Notes under the pieces: generated by a model
The model's database searches: none
Seen by the model: the letters and a program-made list of their open reading frames with translations, nothing else
Told to the model about the DNA's origin: nothing
In this document: positions 17,228 to 27,165 of the stretch, one piece after another
Layout: each line of letters opens with the position of its first letter
How positions within the stretch are numbered: the stretch's first letter is position 1
Assembly (NCBI GenBank): GCA_900540805.1
Contig: UQHL01000003.1
Coordinates: 1 to 64,000 of the forward strand
DNA: 64,000 nt
Origin: an uncultured Eubacteriales bacterium
GTDB lineage: Bacteria > Bacillota > Clostridia > Christensenellales > Borkfalkiaceae
Direction: 5' to 3'
Position numbers and translations under genes: made by a program

Positions 17228-20002
17228 TTACTTGCGACCCGCGTCGCGCTTCTTTTTCAGCAAAACTGCCGAAACGAAACAGATTGCTGCAAAGGCTCCG
17301 CCTGCAATTCCTACCGTGCTGCCGCAGCCCGCCGCTTGTACTTTTTCCTTTATTTTGATTTCAAAGGTACCCGCAATCTCCTTATCGGCGTTAAGTTCCA
17401 CTTTGACGGTATATGTTCCCGCTTTTTCCGCGTCGAAGCCCTCGGGCAGAATAACAGAATACTCCTTAGCCGTCAGCGTTTCCTTGGTACCGTCGTTATA
17501 TACAGCTTTCACGACGAGGGCGGCCGTATTCAGCGTGCCTCCGTTTTCTATCTCCGTTTCTATCTTGCCGACGTCGATTTCCAACCCTACCGTACGCCGT
17601 ACTTCCTTGACCGTCACAAGAAACGTTGCAGTTATATTTTCCGCTTTTGCCACTTTAACGGTGATCGTATAAGCCCCGGCCGTAGTGACGGAATAATTTT
17701 CGGGATATACGACGACGTATTCGGAAGAGGATAACACTCTTTGCGTTTCTCCGTATATAGCGGTCACTTTCAGCTTCGCTATATTCAACGCGCCCCCGTT
17801 TTCGAGTTCGAGAGACATTTCCAACGTATCCAAAACAATACTATCGGGAATCTCGAATTTTTTGAGCCCGAAACCGTAAAAGTCAAAATTGCCTGCCGCC
17901 CCGGAACATTTTACACCGAATTTATGCAGTCCCGCCGTCAAATCGAGGCTTACCTCCGTCTCTCCCGTTTCCGAGACGTTTACGGTCGTTTCCCGATCGT
18001 CGCAGACGAAAACAAAACTTTTTTCCGAAATTGTTTCCGTATGGAAAGTAAAGCTATAATTTCCCGCCTCGGTCAGATCGCTCCACCAGGACAATGCGCG
18101 CACGTTTTCATTGCCCAGCCACGCGCCGTTTGCAGTCTCTATACAGTCGATCCCCGACCTCGCCCCCGCCTCGGGAAGATATTCCGTCTTTACTTCCGTC
18201 TCCAAAGGACAAATTTCGAAATTTTCCCACCAGACGGAATATTGATCCTGCATTTTCAACACGACGAGGTTTTCGCCCTCCTTCAATTCCAAGGCAAAGA
18301 GGTAGGGAACGCATTCCCGACCCGGCTGCTTTGCCGCGCAGATATTGACGGCTTCGGCTTCCCGTCCATTGACGGAAATCGTCGCGTTGTTACAGGTAAA
18401 ATTATTGGCGTTTGCGTACGATTTTATCAGATACGTACCCGCCGTTCCCGTATTGTCGATCTTTAAGGTAAAGGTGACCTGCCTGTTTTCGGAAGCTCCG
18501 GCGCCGCCCGAGCCGAACACGTACCCGCCGTCGGCGGTCTTTTCGTCGGTGATCCAGAACAGCCGCCCCTCGCACGCGCCCGTTCCTTCCCCGGAAATTT
18601 CTGCATTCAGATAGTAAGAAAGCTTTCCAGTGGACTGCGTTCCGTCAAAGGCAACGATTTTTCCCGCAAAGGGCGTCCCTTCCCGCGCAACGTTTACAGA
18701 ATAAGCGGCAGTAAGGCCCGTCTCCTTCATCGTCACCTTTACTTCTTTGCTTCCGTAATCAGTTAGCGTAGGCGCTTCTATCGTGTATTCTTCTTCCGTC
18801 AGTATCCGCGCCTCGCCGTCCGTCACGTATTTTGCGACGAGCCCTTCGGAGGAGAGTTCCCGCCCGGGATTATATATCTTCTGTACGGAGGACGTATCCA
18901 ATTCGAAATACGTTTCGGGAACGCGTTCTAGAGAGAGCTGCTTCATCCACCAATTGCTGACATATACGCCGCCCGCTTCGTCGGGCGCCAGCTCCGCCGT
19001 TTTCGAGGCGTTCACATATGTCAGAGAATTTTCAATGAGGAGGGAGTTTATCCCTTTTTGCAGGGAAATCTTTATATAATTCCAGGTATCGCCCGACCAC
19101 CCGGCCGTTGTATCGAGGGAGTAATATTCCTTTCCGCCAAATTTCAGTACGGTATCGTTCAAGGTAAGTTTTGTACGGTTTGCCAACGGATTTCCCGCCA
19201 TTGCCAATATACCCAGCGTATAGTCACCCGCCTTTTCCGCATAAAATTTATATTCCGTCCCGCCCTTTTTACCGTAGTCGGCCGCGTTGTCGAAGGCATT
19301 GACGCCGAAGGAAACCACGCTTTGGTTCATATCTCCGCTCGCGGCGCCCAAGCCCGACGGATAGATGCTTTTTACGTCAGGCAGAACGGCCGCGACATCG
19401 TCCGCCGAAGATACCGCAAAAGAATGAAACCACCCCGTATAGGCCTCTCCCATCGCCAAAGTAACCGTGTTGACGCCTTCCGTCAACACGATAGGCAGCC
19501 GCGCGGGAACGTACTCGTTCCAGGCATCGTATTTTTTCTTTTCTCTCAAAGAAACGGAAACCGTACTCCCTCCGTTGACGGATAAATCGCCTTTGTAATA
19601 TTCCGATTCTCCCGACGACCACAGCCACAACCAGGCTGCCCCCGCCGCGGACGAATCGATGCTGAACGTCAGTTTCAGATTGCTTCTGCCGTCGGAATGA
19701 TTGCTGCCCACCGCATGAGAGCCCGCGCCGTAATCCAGCCAGATACATTCGTCTCCCATGATCCAGGCGGCGCCTTCCAACCCCGCGTAGGCCTGTATTC
19801 CGTAACGGGCGGTAGCGCCGCCGTCATAGGAAACGGTGACGGCCTCCGTCTTTGCAGGCAGATTACAGTTTTTGTCGGTTACGGGGTTCGCCGTCGCCGA
19901 AAGCGCCTCCGCCCTTCCCCCCTGCATGTTCAGCGCCGCGCCTGAAATACATGCAAGCGCCGCCAACGTCAATGCCGCCGTCCAAAGCTTTTTACTTTTC
20001 AT
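17228..20002 (-). CDS. large secreted multi-domain surface protein with G-C-G-S tail
   Basis: A 924-residue protein with a signal peptide, no recognisable catalytic domain, and several beta-sandwich segments. Two carbohydrate-binding-like segments with W-(I/L)-x-D-x-x and T-(F/L)-x-(I/L)-D cores cover about 40-200 and 440-610. An Ig-like segment near 375-440 begins V-Q-K-I-Y-N-P-G-R-E-L. Two repeats near 725-800 and 810-885 share (M/V)-x-x-E-(L/I)-E-N-G-G-(A/T)-L-N and T-A-G-x-Y-T-(I/V)-x-V. The end is A-A-G-C-G-S-T with Cys893, a helix and K-K-K-R. Probably a glycan-binding surface protein of cassette B. Confidence 0.68.
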   Translation of the reverse strand: MKSKKLWTAALTLAALACISGAALNMQGGRAEALSATANPVTDKNCNLPAKTEAVTVSYDGGATARYGIQAYAGLEGAAWIMGDECIWLDYGAGSHAVGSNHSDGRSNLKLTFSIDSSAAGAAWLWLWSSGESEYYKGDLSVNGGSTVSVSLREKKKYDAWNEYVPARLPIVLTEGVNTVTLAMGEAYTGWFHSFAVSSADDVAAVLPDVKSIYPSGLGAASGDMNQSVVSFGVNAFDNAADYGKKGGTEYKFYAEKAGDYTLGILAMAGNPLANRTKLTLNDTVLKFGGKEYYSLDTTAGWSGDTWNYIKISLQKGINSLLIENSLTYVNASKTAELAPDEAGGVYVSNWWMKQLSLERVPETYFELDTSSVQKIYNPGRELSSEGLVAKYVTDGEARILTEEEYTIEAPTLTDYGSKEVKVTMKETGLTAAYSVNVAREGTPFAGKIVAFDGTQSTGKLSYYLNAEISGEGTGACEGRLFWITDEKTADGGYVFGSGGAGASENRQVTFTLKIDNTGTAGTYLIKSYANANNFTCNNATISVNGREAEAVNICAAKQPGRECVPYLFALELKEGENLVVLKMQDQYSVWWENFEICPLETEVKTEYLPEAGARSGIDCIETANGAWLGNENVRALSWWSDLTEAGNYSFTFHTETISEKSFVFVCDDRETTVNVSETGETEVSLDLTAGLHKFGVKCSGAAGNFDFYGFGLKKFEIPDSIVLDTLEMSLELENGGALNIAKLKVTAIYGETQRVLSSSEYVVVYPENYSVTTAGAYTITVKVAKAENITATFLVTVKEVRRTVGLEIDVGKIETEIENGGTLNTAALVVKAVYNDGTKETLTAKEYSVILPEGFDAEKAGTYTVKVELNADKEIAGTFEIKIKEKVQAAGCGSTVGIAGGAFAAICFVSAVLLKKKRDAGRK

Positions 20003-20056
20003 AATTTTCCTCCAGAATCAGATATTTTATTTTTTGAAGGTTTCCCCTCTTGCCGC

Positions 20057-22255
20057 CTATTTTTCAAAACACGCGTTTCCCCCGTAAACCTCTATCCTTT
20101 CTATCTCTATATTTTCAAAGGAATTGAGTACGAGCTTAAAGCGATGATCTCCCGCGCCGGCATACAACCAAGCGATGGCGGCGTTACCTTCGTTTCCGTC
20201 GGCATCCGCGCCCTGCGCGGGCAGAGGCACAACGCCCGCGGATTTTCCGTCGATAAACGCTTCCGCCTGCGCGGGCATCCCCGTCGTATTGCGATAGTAG
20301 ATTTTGAAAGTCTGATATCCCTTCATTCCTTCAAAATCGAAACGAAGTCCCTTCGTACATTCCAGCGCAACGCGGTCGTTTTCCGTTTTCAGTCCGGGCG
20401 AAACGTAAAAGTCGGCCGCGGAAAATTTCTGATAGCTTCCGTCCGTAAGATGAGTGACGTCTTCCACGGAAAAATCGTCAAAGTTAAGCTGTAAAGAAAA
20501 ACTGTCGTCTGTCCCCGACATCAGTTTAATCCCGATATCTTCCCGATTTTTCTCCGCCGTAAAATAGAGCTCGAGTTTTACGTAAGCCGTATTGGAAGTA
20601 ATGGGATTGAAATAGGAACGATATTTTTCGCCCGCGAAAATACGCACTTCCCGGTCGGCGCAGCCGTTTATCCATATGCTCGCCCGATAACGGCGGCCGG
20701 GAACGAGAGCAACCGTCTGATAAGCCTTTCCCTCGCCCTCAATGTCGTCCGAGGCAATCAATCCGCCGTAGTTTCCGAGGTGCGCTTTCGCCTCCGTCGT
20801 CGTCAACGCCGCTCCTTTCGTCCCCTCGAACGACCAGCCGTAAATATCTCCTCTTTCGAAGCTTTTATTGGTCAGAGAAAGCTGAGGAATCGCCTCTAAC
20901 GGCTGAGACGCAATGCGATAGATCTCCCCGTCTATTTCTCCGCCCCTGGCCGTAACCTGCGCCTCGAGATTTTTCAGCGTGAGATCGGTGATTTGATCGA
21001 AGGTCAGGGAAGTGGGGAAGTTTTCTCCGCAATAGGCGAATGCGCCCCAATATACGCCCGTTTCGTCCGAATTCTTTCCCGTATAATTATAATAGACGGA
21101 ATTTCCGTTGAGAAAATCTTTATATTTTTGGGGCAGCGCGTCAAAACCTACGATCAAGCCCAAAAGCCCGCCCACGGTGGCCGCTGTGCAGTCCCCGTCG
21201 AGGCCGCAAAGCGAAGTGATCTTCACGCTCTTTTCAAAATCGTTTTTTCCGTAAAGAAGGCCGATAAAAATCATACCCGCGTTGGCGTTTATCGAAAAGC
21301 CCGCTTCGTCGGCCGAGCCGATCAGCTTACAGTTGACCCTGTTTTTTACTACGCCCGCACAGGCAGTGCGCCAATCCGTCCCGTCCTCGTAGCAGCCGAG
21401 AACATATTTGTAAATCTCGTAAATCTCATTGTTCTGATCCATGCGCTCAAACGCCTTTTCCAGCAATACTTTCGTATCGGGGTATTCGTAGGCGAGCGAA
21501 TACATCAGCGCGCACAGTTTTCCCAGATACATACCCAAAGCGTCTCCCTGTACGGAAGTAAAAATTTCCGCGTACGCTTCCAGCGTCCCGGGCATATAGG
21601 GAAATATCGCGCCCAGACTTTCGTTTTCTATCCACGATTCCGTTACCCAATACCCCGTGTTTCCGTACATACGCTGCCCCGTATAGGGCGGAATATACCC
21701 GCTGTTGCGTATGGTCGGCACAACCGTCTCCCCGCCGCCGACGTCCGCAACGGCATACTTATCCCAGGCGGCCGCGATGTCCTGCGCGCCGAGGTCGGGG
21801 CCGTAATCGCGGAAGATAAACTGATTGAGAATATCCACATGCATATCGTCATCCGAATATACCTTTCCGTATTCCACCCGCGGATCGTTTAACGGCCCCG
21901 TTTTCAGCGCGTTCAATCCGATACTGCCCGAACAGATTACACCGTTCGGTTCCCAATATTTATCGTCGAGAGCCACATAGGCCACCGTACCGTCCACCAC
22001 GACGCCGTCCAGCGGCTTGGAATTGTTGAGCGTCGTAACGTATTCGTAGCCGCTGCCCAATCCGATGGCGCTGCCGATCCAGCTGCCGAGAAGTTTATCG
22101 CGCACGACGGATTTGTTTAATTCCACCGTTTTTCCCGCCGTGAAAGAGGGACGCTCTTTCCAGTTATCCGAATTTTTCCCGCCGCAGGAGGCGGCCGAGA
22201 AAAGCATTGACGCGCACATAGACAAAGTAACCATCCTTTTTGAAAAATTTTTCAT
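20057..22255 (-). CDS. secreted ADP-ribosylglycohydrolase-fold lipoprotein with C-terminal binding domain
   Basis: A 732-residue lipoprotein (Cys24, lipobox A-A-S-C). Residues of about 45-420 match the ADP-ribosylglycohydrolase fold, with the acidic metal-site motifs S-D-D-D-M-H-V-D (134-141) and L-D-G-D-C-T-A-A (352-359), where the family has D-T-D. The remainder is a jelly-roll region (about 460-600) and another beta-rich domain. Classical members remove ADP-ribose inside cells. An exported copy among sugar transporter genes more likely acts as a glycosidase on an N- or O-linked sugar, which is inference. It lies 9 bp after the transporter B permease genes. Confidence 0.72.
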   Translation of the reverse strand: MKNFSKRMVTLSMCASMLFSAASCGGKNSDNWKERPSFTAGKTVELNKSVVRDKLLGSWIGSAIGLGSGYEYVTTLNNSKPLDGVVVDGTVAYVALDDKYWEPNGVICSGSIGLNALKTGPLNDPRVEYGKVYSDDDMHVDILNQFIFRDYGPDLGAQDIAAAWDKYAVADVGGGETVVPTIRNSGYIPPYTGQRMYGNTGYWVTESWIENESLGAIFPYMPGTLEAYAEIFTSVQGDALGMYLGKLCALMYSLAYEYPDTKVLLEKAFERMDQNNEIYEIYKYVLGCYEDGTDWRTACAGVVKNRVNCKLIGSADEAGFSINANAGMIFIGLLYGKNDFEKSVKITSLCGLDGDCTAATVGGLLGLIVGFDALPQKYKDFLNGNSVYYNYTGKNSDETGVYWGAFAYCGENFPTSLTFDQITDLTLKNLEAQVTARGGEIDGEIYRIASQPLEAIPQLSLTNKSFERGDIYGWSFEGTKGAALTTTEAKAHLGNYGGLIASDDIEGEGKAYQTVALVPGRRYRASIWINGCADREVRIFAGEKYRSYFNPITSNTAYVKLELYFTAEKNREDIGIKLMSGTDDSFSLQLNFDDFSVEDVTHLTDGSYQKFSAADFYVSPGLKTENDRVALECTKGLRFDFEGMKGYQTFKIYYRNTTGMPAQAEAFIDGKSAGVVPLPAQGADADGNEGNAAIAWLYAGAGDHRFKLVLNSFENIEIERIEVYGGNACFEK

Positions 22256-22264
22256 TTCCGACTC

Positions 22265-23155
22265 CTATTCTTTCATTCCCGAGAGGGAAATCCCCTCGAC
22301 AAAGTATCTTTGCGCAAACAGAAACAACAGCATGGTCGGCAAGACGGCGATACAGGCGCCCGCCATCTGAATCCCCCATTTCGTACCCAGCGTATCGTTT
22401 AACATCGAAATCATCTGCTGCAGCGTTTTCATTTCCATTCGCCCCGTGAGATAGAGCATGGGGCCGAGGTAATCGTTGTAGCCGCCCAAAAATCCGAACA
22501 TAAAATTGGTGATGAGTATGGGCACCGACAGAGGAAGCTCGATTTTCAGAAAAATGCCCCACCAGCTCATTCCGTCCACTTTTGCCGCCTCCTCGAGCGA
22601 GGCGGGAATCCCTCTCATAAACTGTCTCGTAAAAAATACCGCGCCCGCTCCGCCGAACATGCCCGGGATCATCAACGGCAGCCAGGTATTCGTCCAGCCC
22701 AGCATATTATACAGCATATAGGAAGGGATCATCGTAATCACCCCGGGGATTGCCATCGTGCCCACCAGCGCAAAAAAGATTTTGTCCCGTCCCGGAAACC
22801 TGATTTTCGCAAAGGCGAAAGCGGCGAGCGCGGCGGAAAATACCCCTGCCGTCGTGGAAGGCACGACGATCAGCATCGTGTTGAGAAATCCCCGCCACAA
22901 ATTTACATACTCGGATACGGAAAAGACCTCGCGATAATTTTCTATCGTCCATTTACGGGGAATCCAGGTAATCGGATAGGTAAAAATTTCCCCGTATTCC
23001 TTAAAGGAAGTGCTCAACATCCATAAAAAGGGAAGGACAAAGCTGAAAGCGCCCAATGTCAACAGAATATATATAATCGCTTTTCGGCATATTTTTTTTA
23101 TACGCGCCCGGACAAACGCGGATTTTCTTTCCGCCGTTCTCTGTATTTCAGTCAT
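22265..23155 (-). CDS. CUT1 sugar ABC transporter permease, MalG type (transporter B)
   Basis: Membrane permease of 296 residues with six predicted helices and the EAA-type loop L-E-E-A-A-K-V-D-G-M near 186-195, where the usual Gly-Ala is Gly-Met. The start ATG at 23155 lies inside the 3' end of the partner permease (8-bp overlap), with only a poor ribosome binding site, so translation is probably coupled. It pairs with the permease at 23148-24044. Confidence 0.9.
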   Translation of the reverse strand: MTEIQRTAERKSAFVRARIKKICRKAIIYILLTLGAFSFVLPFLWMLSTSFKEYGEIFTYPITWIPRKWTIENYREVFSVSEYVNLWRGFLNTMLIVVPSTTAGVFSAALAAFAFAKIRFPGRDKIFFALVGTMAIPGVITMIPSYMLYNMLGWTNTWLPLMIPGMFGGAGAVFFTRQFMRGIPASLEEAAKVDGMSWWGIFLKIELPLSVPILITNFMFGFLGGYNDYLGPMLYLTGRMEMKTLQQMISMLNDTLGTKWGIQMAGACIAVLPTMLLFLFAQRYFVEGISLSGMKE

Positions 23156-24044
23156 TGTAATGCACCCATTTTGAAGAAGTTTTGAAAATAACCCCGACGA
23201 TGAAAATAATCATCAATCCCACCAACCAGGACATGGCCGTAGCATATACGTAATTATAGTTATAATCGGAAGAGAACGCCGTCTGGTAGATATACAAAAC
23301 GGGAGTCAACGTGGCGTTGTCCGGTCCGCCGTCGTTCATCAGCTGGTACCGCACGAAATCGGAAGCAGTACCGATTACCGTGGTAATTAAAATATAAAAA
23401 GTGGTAGGAGAAACGCATGGCAGCGTAATATGAAAAAGCCGCTTAAAGGCGTTTGCACCGTCGATTTTTGCAGCCTCTAAATATTGCGACGGTACGTTTT
23501 TGATCGCCGAAACGTACATGACCATTCCGCTCCCGATCCCCATCCATATCCCTTGCAGAATCATGGAAAACATCGCCACATGGGTATTGGTCAGCCAACC
23601 CACCTTTCCCATTCCCAGCTTTCCCAACAGACTGTTCAATATCCCAAAATCATAATTGTACACCCATTTCCAAACCAACGTTACCGCGACAGACGAACAG
23701 AGCACGGGAAGAAAGAACAGGGCACGGAACAGCACCGTTCCCTTTACCTCCGTCGTAAGCAAAAGCGCAACTCCTATCGTTACGACCAGCTGAACGCCTA
23801 CGCCCATCAGCGCCAAACCGATGTTGCCAATCGATTTGAAAAAAATCCGATCGGAAAAAGCTTCGGCATAATTGGCGAGTCCCACAAAATTCAGCTGTTT
23901 GGTAAAAAAGTCGTACTCGGAAAAAGAGACTACTACCGAAAAAACGATAGGAATCATGCCGAACAGCAAAAATCCCAGCACAGGGGGCGCAATAAACAAA
24001 TACCCTGTCAGCCATTCCTTTTTTCGCGCCGTTGAAAGTTTCAT
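23148..24044 (-). CDS. CUT1 sugar ABC transporter permease, MalF type (transporter B)
   Basis: Membrane permease of 298 residues. The EAA-type loop Y-L-E-A-A-K-I-D-G-A is near 187-196, followed by H-I-T-L-P. The first helix starts at L-F-I-A-P-P-V-L-G-F after a basic arm. It lies 13 bp after the binding protein gene. An AAGGGGAGGGGCT site precedes the ATG. Confidence 0.9.
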   Translation of the reverse strand: MKLSTARKKEWLTGYLFIAPPVLGFLLFGMIPIVFSVVVSFSEYDFFTKQLNFVGLANYAEAFSDRIFFKSIGNIGLALMGVGVQLVVTIGVALLLTTEVKGTVLFRALFFLPVLCSSVAVTLVWKWVYNYDFGILNSLLGKLGMGKVGWLTNTHVAMFSMILQGIWMGIGSGMVMYVSAIKNVPSQYLEAAKIDGANAFKRLFHITLPCVSPTTFYILITTVIGTASDFVRYQLMNDGGPDNATLTPVLYIYQTAFSSDYNYNYVYATAMSWLVGLMIIFIVGVIFKTSSKWVHYND

Positions 24045-24056
24045 AGCCCCTCCCCT

Positions 24057-25487
24057 TTACTCGAACAATTGAGGATCGCTTTTCTTAATGGAAGCATTTA
24101 CCTGATTTTTTACGCTCTTCATCAATTGATCGAAGGTATCGATTTCCCCTGTAAAATACAACCCTAATTTATCCTCGAAAGCGGTGATCCAGTTTGACGA
24201 ACTCAGCCTTGCCCCGTTATTGGAGCGTGCGTTTTCGGCTGTTTTGAAAAATATCCCGGCGCTTTTGGCATCGAGCCGGCTGTTGTTGGTGGTGGGATCG
24301 GCAAACGCCGTTTCCGTAATCAGAGACTTTCTTCCGGGAACGTTATAGTTTAATTCGTTCATAATGCGATACCCTTCCGCGCTCGTCAAAAATTTAATCA
24401 GCTTCCAGGCCATTTCGCCCTTTTCACTGTTGCGGCTTACGCCGTACCCGACAGTGGAACACCAGCCTACGGAAGAACCTTTGCTTCCGTCGCTCTTTTC
24501 CGCCACGGGAAGCGGGATACAATAATAATCCATGGCGGCGGCGTCATAGCTGGGAACCATCCAGCGCCCGCTCCAATACATGGCGATTCGGCCCGTCGTA
24601 AACATGCTCATTTCGTCCTGACTGGTGGAGGACGACGCCGAAGTATATGGCGCGCAGAAATCCTCGCCGCCTGTCGTGACCATATTTTTAGAATACTCTA
24701 ATACTTTCCTGAAGTTTTCGCTCGCTTCGTTCAGCTGATAGTCCGAGGTAAGGATATCGTCGCCCAGCGACCAAAGATAGGATTCCCAATAGACGCGGTT
24801 TGTCCCGTACACCGTATTGACGGTATTCACCGCATCGTAAACGGTCAGTTTTTTGGCGATATCGAGATATTGGTCAAAGGTCATGGGATTTTCCTGATCG
24901 GTCACCAACGCGTAATCCGCCGCGGAAAGGCGTCCGTCCGTTTTAGCCGCTTCCACAAGCTTGCGGTTTACGAAAATACCGTAAACGCCCATATCTTTGG
25001 GCAAAGCAAAAAGATCGCCTGAGTTACGGATTCCTTTTTCGGTATCGAAAGAAAACATGGAAATTACCTGCTCCCAATAATCCGAGGTGTCATACTGTTC
25101 CCGCTCTATCAAGGGCTGTAACGATTGAAGAGCTCCGCTTTTCGCCCAGTTTCCAAACGCCGTACTCTCTATCTGAATAACGTCGGGAGCGCTTCCGCTT
25201 AAAAGCTGTGTGTAAAGGATATCAAAGTCGTTGATGGTTACCTTTTCCACTTTGATCCCTTCGTTTTCCGCTTCAAAGGCGGCGATCAATTTATCCCAAA
25301 GCCGAAGCTCCGTCGTTCCCCCTCCCACCATGAAGGAAACCGTACCCGTAGAAGGCCCGAGATGCTCGGTGATCTCCAACCCTTTATAGATAAAATCCTT
25401 TCCGTCCGTCCCCGGTTTTCCGCAGCCGACGGATAAAGACAGGACCAACGCCGCGCAAACGACAGCCAGCTTTTTTTGATTTTTCAT
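24057..25487 (-). CDS. sugar ABC transporter substrate-binding lipoprotein (transporter B)
   Basis: Family 1 solute-binding protein of 476 residues, lipid-anchored at Cys22 (S-V-G-C). The mature part starts with a Gly/Lys-rich stretch, then the typical F-E-A-E-N-E-G-I-K-V-E-K-V-T-I-N strand, the A-P-D-V-I-Q-I-E segment and M-Y-W-S-G-R-W near the hinge. AGGAGGTCTGTTT precedes the ATG. Flanked by a CBM-repeat surface protein and its two permeases. Neighbouring GH127 and nucleoside-hydrolase-like enzymes hint at arabinose-containing or glycoside cargo. Confidence 0.9.
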   Translation of the reverse strand: MKNQKKLAVVCAALVLSLSVGCGKPGTDGKDFIYKGLEITEHLGPSTGTVSFMVGGGTTELRLWDKLIAAFEAENEGIKVEKVTINDFDILYTQLLSGSAPDVIQIESTAFGNWAKSGALQSLQPLIEREQYDTSDYWEQVISMFSFDTEKGIRNSGDLFALPKDMGVYGIFVNRKLVEAAKTDGRLSAADYALVTDQENPMTFDQYLDIAKKLTVYDAVNTVNTVYGTNRVYWESYLWSLGDDILTSDYQLNEASENFRKVLEYSKNMVTTGGEDFCAPYTSASSSTSQDEMSMFTTGRIAMYWSGRWMVPSYDAAAMDYYCIPLPVAEKSDGSKGSSVGWCSTVGYGVSRNSEKGEMAWKLIKFLTSAEGYRIMNELNYNVPGRKSLITETAFADPTTNNSRLDAKSAGIFFKTAENARSNNGARLSSSNWITAFEDKLGLYFTGEIDTFDQLMKSVKNQVNASIKKSDPQLFE

Positions 25488-25499
25488 AAACAGACCTCC

Positions 25500-27137
25500 T
25501 CAAATTTTTCTTTTCTTTCTAAAAACGACCGCAAAGCCCGCTACGGCCGTAACCGTAAACAGTATGACCGTTCCGCTTTTGAAGGAAGAATTGCAGCCGC
25601 TTTTTTTCGCCGCAACATATCCGTCGTCTTCATCCTTTTCTTTATCGAAAGCGTCCTCGCCGAATTCCCCCGAAATATTTCCCTGCGAGATCTCCGCGCC
25701 GTCCCGATACTCGCCCGTAGAAGGACCTACGTCCGCGAAATCGATCTCCGCATAGGCGGCTTTGATTCGTATAAAGTTCTCGCCTGCTTTCAAGCCGACG
25801 GAAAACTCCAGGGTGCTTTCCTTTTCAAATATCCCCCAATCCGTCTTATTTGCACATTCCAGACGGCCGTACAGCTGCAATCTGCCGTCGCGGCCGTAGT
25901 TTCCCGCGTACGTCGATATCTTCGCCCCGTCGGCTCCGGTGGCATAGCGTACGCGAACGGGATACAGGCCGGCTTCCGCAACGGTGACGGAGATGTCGAT
26001 ATAACGGCTGTCGTCATCCATATTGCCGACAAATCCTTTTCCGGAATAGTTTCCGTTTCCGTAATCGGTGAGATAGCCCAGCCCCTTACGGACGGCATTC
26101 ACAACTAAGGCGTTTTCCGCTTCATAGCGAACCCAGCCTTCCTCGGGGCCTTCGGCCGTTCCCGCTCCGCTTCCGGCCTCTTTATAATCTCCGATTTTGG
26201 CCCCGATCTCGATAAAGTCCAACTGAGCGTAGTTATTCCCTTTATATATCGAAACGATATTTTGTCCCTTTTTCAGGGAAATCGTACCGACGACCAGCGC
26301 CTCCTTGGTAAAGATGCCCCAGCCGAATAACCGTTCGCAACGCACGCTGCTATAAAACCCGCAATCGTTGAATATCCGCAGCGTCGCCGCACTAAAAGAA
26401 GGTTCTATCGCGTATGCGAGACCTATCTCGTATTCTCCGTCTTCCGCGGCTTCTACCGTAAATGCCACGTGGCTGTCGGCGTTGTCGAGATTGCCTACGT
26501 ATCCCGTCCCCGAGCTGAGAGAGGAAGCGTAAATCTTTCCGCCGTTCACCGCGCCGTTTTCCGCTTCGTAGCGGGTAAATCCCGGGGTGGGTTTGCGAAT
26601 GTCGGTATCTTCTTCCCCCGCATCTTTATAATCTCCCGTACGTTCGCCCACGGCGATATAATCGAGTTCGGCATAATTCAGCCCCTTGGCGATCTTTACC
26701 GTGTTTGTTCCCTTCTTCAGGCTGATCCGAGTTTCGGCGGGCGGAGTGAGATCGAAATTTCCCCAGCCCTTTACCAACGAACATTTCACAGTAGCATAAA
26801 GCCCCGAATCGTTATAGACCTTGAGGGTACTGTTTTTTACGTCTGTAGCGTAAGCGACGAAAAGTTCGTATTCCCCGTCCTTTTCGGCTCCGACGCGAAA
26901 AATCACGGCGGAATCGTCGTAATCGATACTGCCCACAAACCCCTCGCCCGAATACGCGCCGTAATCCGCGGGCATATCCTTTCCCTTGCGTTCGGCGCGG
27001 ACGATCTCCGCTTCCTCCGCCTCGTAGCGCACAGACCCTTCCGCCGCCGCTGCCGCGGAGACGCTCGCGGCCGTAAAGGGCGCAAGCAGGAGACATAACG
27101 CGCAGAATATGGAAACGATGAAACGTTGTTTCTTCAT
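25500..27137 (-). CDS. secreted protein with three CBM6/CBM35-like modules and G-C-N-S tail
   Basis: A 545-residue secreted protein built from three similar carbohydrate-binding modules at about 30-160, 190-320 and 335-465. Each opens with R-Y-E-A-E-(E/N)-A, holds G-(F/Y)-V-G-(S/N)-(I/L/M)-D, and closes with Y-A-(E/Q)-(L/I)-D. It ends with S-G-C-N-S-S (Cys515), a hydrophobic helix and R-K-K-R-K-I. A TTG 18 bases upstream is in frame, but the ATG at 27137 follows AAGGAGGAAAAA directly and is the better start. No catalytic domain, so a surface adhesin or glycan-capturing protein is likely. Confidence 0.78.
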   Translation of the reverse strand: MKKQRFIVSIFCALCLLLAPFTAASVSAAAAAEGSVRYEAEEAEIVRAERKGKDMPADYGAYSGEGFVGSIDYDDSAVIFRVGAEKDGEYELFVAYATDVKNSTLKVYNDSGLYATVKCSLVKGWGNFDLTPPAETRISLKKGTNTVKIAKGLNYAELDYIAVGERTGDYKDAGEEDTDIRKPTPGFTRYEAENGAVNGGKIYASSLSSGTGYVGNLDNADSHVAFTVEAAEDGEYEIGLAYAIEPSFSAATLRIFNDCGFYSSVRCERLFGWGIFTKEALVVGTISLKKGQNIVSIYKGNNYAQLDFIEIGAKIGDYKEAGSGAGTAEGPEEGWVRYEAENALVVNAVRKGLGYLTDYGNGNYSGKGFVGNMDDDSRYIDISVTVAEAGLYPVRVRYATGADGAKISTYAGNYGRDGRLQLYGRLECANKTDWGIFEKESTLEFSVGLKAGENFIRIKAAYAEIDFADVGPSTGEYRDGAEISQGNISGEFGEDAFDKEKDEDDGYVAAKKSGCNSSFKSGTVILFTVTAVAGFAVVFRKKRKI

Positions 27138-27165
27138 TTTTTCCTCCTTTTTCAAACTATTGTCA

